This document shows positions 6,002 to 6,867 of a stretch of DNA of 6,867 bases, piece after piece. Every line of letters starts with the position of its first letter. Positions within the stretch are counted from its first letter, which is position 1. Location of the stretch: contig JAUVCP010000118.1 of NCBI GenBank assembly GCA_030590765.1, positions 1 through 6,867 on the forward strand, written 5' to 3'. The position numbers were made by a program, and so were the translations under genes. Under the pieces are notes generated by a model. It did not search any database. It saw only the letters and a program-made list of their open reading frames with translations, and had not been told where the DNA came from. This DNA is from Flavobacteriaceae bacterium (GTDB taxonomy: Bacteria > Bacteroidota > Bacteroidia > Flavobacteriales > Flavobacteriaceae).

Positions 6002-6867
6002 ATGAAAAAAATATTACTAATTGCTGTTGCATTAGCAACGCTTGTGACAAATTCTCAAACTTTAAGTTACACGGATCAAGCCGTTTTGTTTTCAACGGAT
6101 GATCATTACGGAACAGCAAGATTTACAGGAATGGGTGGAGCTTTTGGAGCTGTTGGAGGAGATATTTCAGCTGTAGATATTAATCCTGCAGGACTTGCAA
6201 TTTTTAACGGTACCGATTTCACCTCCTCATTAAGTTACAGGGATACTAAAATAGATGCATCCTTTTATAACAATACCATTAGAACCAATGATGACTATTT
6301 TAGATTTTCGCAAATTGGAGGAGTACTAGGAGTAAATAACATTAGTAATTCCGGATTTAAAAAATTCTCCTTTGGATTTAATTACAATGTCATCAAAGAT
6401 TTCAATAATAATTTTTTAGCAAATGGCAACAGCGGTGTTCCTACTTATGTAGACGATCCTTTTTTAAATTTTGACGGAGACGATTATAACAATGTTTACT
6501 ATGTGAATGTAGATGATCAGGTTTTTAATAGTTATTCTTCAGGAATAAATGATAAGTTCACCATGAGTTTTGCCTCACAGTATGAAGATTTTTTGTACTT
6601 GGGAATGACATTTAGTTTTCAACATATCAACTATTATCAAAGAACTCAATATGAAGAATACAATAATGATGGTTTTGGTAATACATTAGATGCTTATTTA
6701 AATGAGGAATTGTCAACCTATGGAAACGGATTTAACTTCGGGTTAGGAGCAATTGTAAAACCCGTACAAAACCTGAGACTGGGACTTTCTTACCAGTCTC
6801 CAATTTGGTATAATTTATCAGAAAATTCTATTCAATATACGGATCCGGACACAGGAGAAATGTATGC
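6002..6867 (+). CDS. FadL/OmpP1/TodX-family outer membrane beta-barrel protein; 3' end missing
   Basis: The frame is open from ATG 6002 to the window end (288 codons plus two bases), so the C-terminus is cut off. A Sec signal peptide is clear (MKKILLIAVALATLVTNS, cleavage probably near residue 18), followed by LSYTDQAVLFS. The FadL-family N-terminal signature follows: GTARFTGMGGAFGAVGGD at 37-54 and INPAGLAIF at 60-68. The rest alternates polar and aromatic residues as expected for beta strands, for example FSFGFNYNVI and LRLGLSYQSPIWY. An acidic, Asn-rich loop lies at about 150-185 (DDPFLNFDGDDYNN). Family members carry hydrophobic compounds such as fatty acids across the outer membrane; the substrate here is not readable from sequence. 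Flavobacterial members are sometimes labelled hemin receptor, which I would not adopt. It is probably co-transcribed with the lipoprotein gene that ends 16 bp upstream. There is no Shine-Dalgarno motif. Confidence 0.9.
   Translation, partial: MKKILLIAVALATLVTNSQTLSYTDQAVLFSTDDHYGTARFTGMGGAFGAVGGDISAVDINPAGLAIFNGTDFTSSLSYRDTKIDASFYNNTIRTNDDYFRFSQIGGVLGVNNISNSGFKKFSFGFNYNVIKDFNNNFLANGNSGVPTYVDDPFLNFDGDDYNNVYYVNVDDQVFNSYSSGINDKFTMSFASQYEDFLYLGMTFSFQHINYYQRTQYEEYNNDGFGNTLDAYLNEELSTYGNGFNFGLGAIVKPVQNLRLGLSYQSPIWYNLSENSIQYTDPDTGEMY

Overview
The window reads as an ordinary stretch of chromosome from a Bacteroidetes bacterium, most likely in the Flavobacteriia. Four things support this. The DNA is AT-rich. 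The gene starts have AT-rich leaders without a Shine-Dalgarno motif. The promoter in front of the tRNA fits the Bacteroidetes pattern TTTG - about 19 nt - TAnnTTTG. The protein families also fit: an archaeal/eukaryotic-type ProRS, a Bacteroidetes-style PBP2 with a Cys/His cluster, and a FadL-like outer membrane protein with an NPAGLA motif. I see no mobile element, CRISPR array, phage gene or defence system.

Layout. Bases 1-2583 (+) hold the end of an elongation-type operon: the 3' part of mrdA (PBP2 transpeptidase, its start lies outside the window) and rodA (SEDS glycosyltransferase), which overlap by 20 bp. Together they make and cross-link the side-wall peptidoglycan of a rod-shaped cell. 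Bases 2593-4576 (-) are a translation block that converges on rodA: proS, then tRNA-Glu(UUC), then rpsT, ending in an intrinsic terminator. The tRNA has its own promoter inside the proS-tRNA gap, and rpsT follows it by 37 bp with no clear promoter, so tRNA-Glu and rpsT are probably one transcript.

Bases 4678-6867 (+) diverge from proS across a 101-bp gap. The first gene encodes a predicted lipoprotein of unknown function made almost entirely of low-complexity sequence: an acidic Tyr/Asp/Glu part, a Gly/Tyr/Trp/Pro part and a long Ser/Arg/Asn part. Sixteen bases later a FadL/OmpP1-type outer membrane beta-barrel gene begins and runs off the window end. Close spacing and same orientation suggest these two are co-transcribed and both belong to the outer envelope.

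The best target for a second look is the low-complexity lipoprotein and its pairing with the FadL-like protein. Every gap between genes is about 100 bp or less. The remaining observations (PBP2 Cys/His cluster, ProRS without zinc cysteines, wobble-oriented terminator, tRNA-ribosomal protein transcript) are smaller points in well-known families.
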